From DASQDT01 sp036380435 (lineage in GTDB: Bacteria; Acidobacteriota; Blastocatellia; Pyrinomonadales; Pyrinomonadaceae): 8,890 bases of DNA. Shown in pieces: positions 5,297-8,890 of the stretch. The position numbers and the translations under genes are program-made. Each line of letters begins with the position of its first letter. Within the stretch, counting starts at the first letter, position 1. A model generated the notes under the pieces. It had not been told where the DNA came from, searched no databases, and worked only from the letters and a program-made list of their open reading frames with translations. The stretch covers positions 1 to 8,890 of the forward strand of contig DASVES010000365.1 in assembly GCA_036380435.1 (NCBI GenBank). The letters run 5' to 3'.

Positions 5297-5332
5297 GTAG
5301 ACAGGATAACGACTGTAGACAGGATAACGACT
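5296..5332. repeat. Tandem duplication of an 18-bp unit
   Basis: TGTAGACAGGATAACGAC occurs at 5296-5313 and again, identical, at 5314-5331. It lies directly upstream of (one base overlapping) the ribosome site of the 81-aa gene, in its leader or promoter. It could be a recent duplication or a doubled operator; no known binding motif is recognised. Confidence 0.9.
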
Positions 5333-5382
5333 TCATGTAGAAATGGGCAAGTGATTTACTGGAAGATAACTCGACAATCACA

Positions 5383-8016
5383 CTAACGCGACGGGTTCAG
5401 AGGGTCTTCCGGCCAGGCGTGGCGCGGGTAGCGGCGCGAGAGTTCGCGGCGCACCTGCGGGTAGTGGCGCTGCCAGAAGCCGGCGAGGTCGGTCGTCACC
5501 TGCACGGGGCGCTGGCTCGGCGCGAGCAGGTGCAGCACGAGCGCCGTGCGCCCGCCCCCGACGCGCGGCCCCTCGCGCATCCCGAAAAAATCCTGAAGCC
5601 GCGACGCGACCCACGGCTGCGCCCCGCGCCCGTAGCGGACGCGCACCTGTCTGCCGCCCGCGAGCGACACGCGCTCGGGCGCGGAGCGCGCCAGCAGTCG
5701 CGTCTGCTCGGGCGTGAGCCGCGCGCGCAGCAGGTCGAACAACGCGCCGGCGCGCGCCGCCTCGCGCAACTCGGCGAAGCTGCGACGGCCTTCGCACAGG
5801 CGGGCGAGCGCCGCGCACACGTCCTCCTCCGCGAGCGACGGGAAGTTTTCTTCCGGCAGCGCGACGGCCGCGAACTCGACGCGCGCGAGGAAACGCTCGA
5901 CCGCCTCGCGCTCGGCGAAGGCGTCCCACCCGGCGGCGAGCGCGGCCCCGGCGAGAACTCCTGACGCCACATCAGACGCGCCGGCCGCGCGCCCCTCCGT
6001 CAGCACGATTTGTTCGTAGAGCAGACGGCTCACGACCTCGACGCGCTCGGCCTCGGCATTCCACACGGCCTCGGTCGTCTCTCGGACGGCGTCGGGGTAG
6101 AGGTCGATCAACCACTCCGGCTCAATCGCGCTGGCGAGACGCACCACGGCGCCCGCGCGCGCGCCGCGCCCCGCGCCGCCCGCTTGCGCGCCGCGCCGCT
6201 CCTCGGCGTCCACGGCCACAAGAAACTCCGCGCGTCGCACGACGCTCTCCGGCGCAAGCTCGGCCGCGCCCCCGCCCGCGAGCAGTATCTCGACGCCCTC
6301 TGTCTTCGCCCCCGCGCCGCCCGCGCGTCGCCGCCCCACGCGATCCGGGTAGCCCGTCAGAATCGACATCAACAAGGCCGACTCGCGCGCCGCCGTCGCC
6401 TCTGACTCACGCGCAGACGTGTCTGGCTCCCGCCTCACTGACTCCGGCCCGCGTCTCTTCATCTGCCTTTCGAGTTGACGCCTGACGCGCTCCGCGTTGC
6501 GCACGGCCGACGGGTTGAGGCCGAGGGCGCGCAGGCGCGCGGGCGTGAACCCGGCGCGCGCGGCTTCTTCAAAGAGGTCGAGGAGTTCGAGCGCGTCGGA
6601 GGGGCCGTGGCGCACGGCCTCGCGTCGCGGCGCGCGCGGTTGTTGGAAAATTTCCCGCTCGCGGATGTCGCGCTCGCCGATGAGCGCGGCGACGGCGCAC
6701 GCCTCCGCCCCGACGCCGCGCTCATCGGCCGCGACGACGACGCGTGCGAGACGCGGGTGCAACGGCAGACGCAGCATCCGTCGGCCCGTCGCGGTCACTT
6801 CTCCCCGTTCGTCAATCGCGCCGAGTCTGCGGAGCAGCGCACGGGCGGCGTCGAGCGAGGCCGGTGGCGGCGGCTCGAACCATCCGAACTCGCCGAGGTC
6901 TCGCACGCCGGCGGCGTGGAGTTCGAGCGCGGCCTCGGCGAGGTCGAGCCGGCGCACTTCCGGCTCGTCGTGCGCGGGGCGGGCGGCGAAGTCCTGCGCG
7001 GTGTAGAGACGCAGGGCACGACCGGGCCGCGTGCGTCCGGCGCGTCCGGCGCGTTGCGTGGCCGACGCCTGACTGACGCGCGCGACGGCGAGCGCGGGCA
7101 GACCCGACCACGGCGAGTGGCCAGCGACGCGCGCCAGTCCAGAGTCCACGACCGCGACGACGCCTTCAATCGTCACCGAAGTCTCGGCGACGTTCGTCGA
7201 GAGGATGATCTTGCGTCGGTCGGCGGGGCGCACGGCCGCGTCCTGTTCGGCGGCAGACAACTCGCCGTGGAGCGGAAGCACGAGCAACGCGTGTTGTTCG
7301 GCGAGCGCGGCGCAAGCCTCCTGCGCGCGGCGTATCTCGGCCGCGCCGGGGAGGAAGACGAGCACGTCGCCCGAGAGTTCTTCGGAGAGCAGGCGGCGGA
7401 CGGCAGACGCGACCTGTTCGTGCAGCGGGCGCTCGTCGGGGCGCGCGAGGTGTTCCACGGCAACGTCGAAGAGGCGGCCCTCGCTGCGGAGCGCGGGGCA
7501 GTCGCCGAGATAGCGTGCGACGGGTGCGGCGTCGAGCGTGGCCGACATGGCGACGACGCGGAGGTCGGGTCGCGAGGTCAGTTGCAGCCGACGCACGACG
7601 GCGAGCGCGATGTCGGCCTGAAGGTGTCGCTCGTGGAACTCGTCGAGGACGACCGCTCCCGCCTTCGACAGTTGCGGGTCGGAGAGCAGGCGGCGCGTGA
7701 AGACGCCCTCGGTGACGAAGCGCAGGCGCGTGCGCGCGCCCGACACGTCCTCGAAGCGCACCTGATAGCCGACCGTCTCACCCACCGCCTCGCCGCGCTC
7801 CTCGGCCACACGCCGCGCCGCCATCCGCGCCGCCATCCGACGCGGCTCCAGCACCCACACCTCGCCGCCATCTCCCAAAAAACCAGAGTCGAGCAGCGCG
7901 GCCGGCACGCGCGTCGTCTTGCCCGCGCCGGGCGGCGCTTCGACGACGAGGCTCGGCGCCCGTCGCAGCGACTCGATGATTTCCGGTAGCAGGCTATCGA
8001 TGGGGAGGGGCTGCAT
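5383..8016 (-). CDS. hrpB: ATP-dependent RNA helicase HrpB (DExH box)
   Basis: HrpB is a bacterial DEAH-type superfamily 2 helicase; its cellular role in most bacteria is poorly known. The 877-residue product has Walker A GAGKT (30-34), motif II DEFH (125-128, the HrpB form of DEAH), SAT (158-160), STNVAETSVTIEG (273-285), and QRAGRAGR (321-328). The HrpB C-terminal region ends with the family signature PVQVTTDLAGFW (837-848) and YPRHAWPEDP (863-872). It is somewhat longer than the E. coli protein (about 809). Part of the excess is a charged low-complexity stretch near 519-545 and Gly/Ala-rich stretches near 565-625. I start at ATG 8016 because MQPLPIDSLLPEI aligns with known N termini. An in-frame GTG at 8040 is only three bases after the upstream stop and is an alternative. 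Neither has a good ribosome site, so coupling to the upstream 102-aa gene is likely. Confidence 0.95.
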   Translation of the reverse strand: MQPLPIDSLLPEIIESLRRAPSLVVEAPPGAGKTTRVPAALLDSGFLGDGGEVWVLEPRRMAARMAARRVAEERGEAVGETVGYQVRFEDVSGARTRLRFVTEGVFTRRLLSDPQLSKAGAVVLDEFHERHLQADIALAVVRRLQLTSRPDLRVVAMSATLDAAPVARYLGDCPALRSEGRLFDVAVEHLARPDERPLHEQVASAVRRLLSEELSGDVLVFLPGAAEIRRAQEACAALAEQHALLVLPLHGELSAAEQDAAVRPADRRKIILSTNVAETSVTIEGVVAVVDSGLARVAGHSPWSGLPALAVARVSQASATQRAGRAGRTRPGRALRLYTAQDFAARPAHDEPEVRRLDLAEAALELHAAGVRDLGEFGWFEPPPPASLDAARALLRRLGAIDERGEVTATGRRMLRLPLHPRLARVVVAADERGVGAEACAVAALIGERDIREREIFQQPRAPRREAVRHGPSDALELLDLFEEAARAGFTPARLRALGLNPSAVRNAERVRRQLERQMKRRGPESVRREPDTSARESEATAARESALLMSILTGYPDRVGRRRAGGAGAKTEGVEILLAGGGAAELAPESVVRRAEFLVAVDAEERRGAQAGGAGRGARAGAVVRLASAIEPEWLIDLYPDAVRETTEAVWNAEAERVEVVSRLLYEQIVLTEGRAAGASDVASGVLAGAALAAGWDAFAEREAVERFLARVEFAAVALPEENFPSLAEEDVCAALARLCEGRRSFAELREAARAGALFDLLRARLTPEQTRLLARSAPERVSLAGGRQVRVRYGRGAQPWVASRLQDFFGMREGPRVGGGRTALVLHLLAPSQRPVQVTTDLAGFWQRHYPQVRRELSRRYPRHAWPEDPLNPSR

Positions 8017-8043
8017 GGCTTGAGGCGACCATGCTAACACAGG

Positions 8044-8352
8044 CTAAAGCTTCACGAACTCGGTGGCGCGCACGACCATCTTTTCCTGTTGGAAGCGCCG
8101 TTCAAGCTCCGCACGATAGACGCCCCACCACGCGCGGTCTAATTCTTCGGACATCACCTCGAAGATGGTCACTTCGTCGCGCGCGACGGCGCCGCCTTCA
8201 TCCTTCCACAGACCCTCGGCGGGCGAGCGGCGGAAGGCGGTCACGCCCCCGAAGCGGTCGGCCAGCTCGTTGCGCACGCGGTCGAAGGCGTCGGCCCCGA
8301 AGCGCCGGCCGTCGTTGTCGTAGAGCGGCAGGAGGATTTGAACGAGGTGCAT
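8044..8352 (-). CDS. Conserved-looking hypothetical protein, 102 aa
   Basis: The product begins MHLVQILLPLYDNDGRRFGAD and includes FGGVTAFRRSPAEGLWKDEG (34-53) and EVTIFEVMSEELDRAWW (60-76). It resembles a short alpha/beta protein that I recall only as a hypothetical family; no function can be named. The pattern (strand, helix, strand with TIFEVM, helix ending QQEKMVVR) suggests one compact domain such as a ferredoxin-like fold; that is inference. It is soluble and has no cysteines. The gene lies immediately upstream of hrpB (28 bases to ATG 8016, three to GTG 8040), so the two are likely co-transcribed. No Shine-Dalgarno site precedes its ATG. A strong hairpin (8362-8444) ends nine bases before the start, so translation may depend on that structure. 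Confidence 0.8.
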   Translation of the reverse strand: MHLVQILLPLYDNDGRRFGADAFDRVRNELADRFGGVTAFRRSPAEGLWKDEGGAVARDEVTIFEVMSEELDRAWWGVYRAELERRFQQEKMVVRATEFVKL

Positions 8353-8361
8353 AAGCGGAAT

Positions 8362-8444
8362 AGTGAGCAGTGAGCAGTAAGCAGTGAGCAGTTAAGACTC
8401 GGTATGCGTCTTAACTGCTCACTGCTTACTGCTCACCGCTCACT
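8362..8444. repeat. Long hairpin built from 7-bp units (TGAGCAG type)
   Basis: The left arm 8362-8398 is AG, then TGAGCAG, TGAGCAG, TAAGCAG, TGAGCAG and TTAAGAC. The right arm 8408-8444 is its reverse complement with one mismatch (A8369 against C8437). The stem is 37 bp with a 9-base loop (8399-8407). It fills 83 of the 95 bases between the receptor stop (8448) and the 102-aa start (8352). There is no T run after it on the minus strand, so it is not a classic terminator. Its unit is related to that of the repeat at 4385-4497. Confidence 0.95.
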
Positions 8445-8447
8445 TCC

Positions 8448-8890
8448 TTAGAAGCTGAGCCGAAGTTGTAGCTCGACGCGGCGGTTGCCGGCCGTTTGCT
8501 GGCCGCCGCCTCCACCGCCGCCGCCGAAGCCGAAGCGGCCGGAGCCGCCGGTGGACTGGCCGAACAGCGGCGAGTTGAGGTTGCCGATGGGCGTGCCGAG
8601 GTTCGTGCGGTTGAAGAGATTCTGCACGTTGACGGAGAAGGTCAGGTTGTAGCGGCTCGCGGTCTCGCCGCTGCCTTCGCCGCCTAACGTCCCGCCCCCG
8701 CCGCCACCACGGCCACCGCCGCCGCCACCGCGGCCGCCACCACCGCCGCCGCGTCGACCACCGCCACCACCGCCGCCGCCACGTCGGCCGCCTTGCCCGG
8801 CCGCGTCGCCGCCGCCGGCCGCCGCCGCCGGCGCGCCGCCGAAGCCGATGGTCTTACTCGCGCGCAAGTTGACGCTGAAGAAGCCCGGCC
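8448..8890 (-). CDS. C-terminal end of a TonB-dependent receptor (Oar-like), N-terminal part outside window
   Basis: The frame is open to the right edge and ends in TAA at 8448. About 147 residues are visible. Reading from the edge, PGFFSVNLRASKTIGFGG is a barrel strand, followed by a long Gly/Arg-rich insertion and then YNLTFSVNVQNLFNRTNLG, NLNSPLFGQ and a second Gly run. The end, RRVELQLRLSF, finishes in Phe, the signal for outer-membrane barrel assembly. VQNLFNRTN and the 'SPLFGQ' region are typical of the Oar-like, carboxypeptidase-regulatory-domain receptors abundant in Acidobacteriota. Such receptors import large substrates through the outer membrane with TonB energy; the substrate is unknown. 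An internal TTG at 8867 is not a start. The family is fairly certain from the tail alone. Confidence 0.82.
   Translation of the reverse strand, partial: PGFFSVNLRASKTIGFGGAPAAAAGGGDAAGQGGRRGGGGGGGGRRGGGGGGRGGGGGGRGGGGGGTLGGEGSGETASRYNLTFSVNVQNLFNRTNLGTPIGNLNSPLFGQSTGGSGRFGFGGGGGGGGQQTAGNRRVELQLRLSF
8691..8816. repeat. GGN-rich low-complexity tract coding for a glycine/arginine insertion
   Basis: On the plus strand this is a run of CCG, CCA and CGG/CGT-type triplets; in the receptor's frame it is mostly glycine, in runs of six to eight separated by one or two arginines. A shorter Gly8 run is at 8504-8527. Triplet tracts like this change length readily by slippage, in whole codons. Confidence 0.85.

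Noticed and set aside
5184..5381. Minus-strand 65-codon frame covering the 18-bp repeat
   Set aside because: It overlaps the 81-aa gene in another frame, has no ribosome site, and its protein is only a readout of the duplicated repeat.
6475..7989. Plus-strand open frame of 504 codons inside hrpB
   Set aside because: It is antisense to the clear helicase motifs; the composition (Arg/Ala/Gly-rich, no domain pattern) is what GC-rich shadow frames give.
8362..8444. CRISPR-like array
   Set aside because: The repeated unit is 7 bp with no spacers between units, and the arms are inverted copies; no cas genes are present.

Overview
The window is high-GC bacterial chromosome. The large genes count by eye at roughly 65-77% GC. 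The best taxonomic guess is Acidobacteriota, possibly class Blastocatellia. The reasons are an Oar-like TonB-dependent receptor tail with a glycine-rich insertion, a secreted M14 peptidase with a WMNHANDGNES motif, a CvpA-CAP fusion, and heptamer-unit inverted repeats between genes. This is inference from gene style; there is no rRNA gene to settle it. Both edges cut genes.

Layout, left to right. Bases 1-1167 (minus) encode most of a secreted M14 zinc carboxypeptidase-like protein that runs off the left edge. Bases 1168-1624 hold a 28-residue single-span membrane microprotein (plus) and a perfect 36-bp palindrome. Next is msrC (free methionine-R-sulfoxide reductase, minus, 2119-1625), with all three family cysteines at the family spacing. 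A divergent plus-strand set follows: an unrecognised 82-aa protein ending in a clear intrinsic terminator, then a promoter whose -35 starts inside the terminator's T tail. That promoter drives a SAM-dependent methyltransferase overlapping by 11 bp a fusion of a CvpA-type membrane domain to a CAP/SCP domain.

Bases 4380-4770 are non-coding: an inverted heptamer repeat, then two strong hairpins sharing one base, one reading as a minus-strand and the other as a plus-strand terminator. Bases 4770-5332 form a small lower-GC island with two minus-strand genes of unknown function and an 18-bp tandem duplication just before the first gene. Bases 5383-8352 (minus) carry hrpB (DEAH/DExH helicase) preceded by a 102-aa conserved-looking protein. 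A near-perfect 37-bp-arm hairpin made of heptamers fills almost all the gap between that protein and the C-terminal end of a TonB-dependent receptor (8448-8890), which runs off the right edge.

The genes do not form one pathway. They look like ordinary housekeeping and envelope genes (secreted peptidase, oxidative-damage repair, methyl transfer, envelope CAP protein, RNA helicase, nutrient receptor). The least explained material is between the genes: two heptamer-built hairpins with related units, the loop-less palindrome, and the lower-GC two-gene island. I did not find a convincing multi-gene defence or biosynthetic system.
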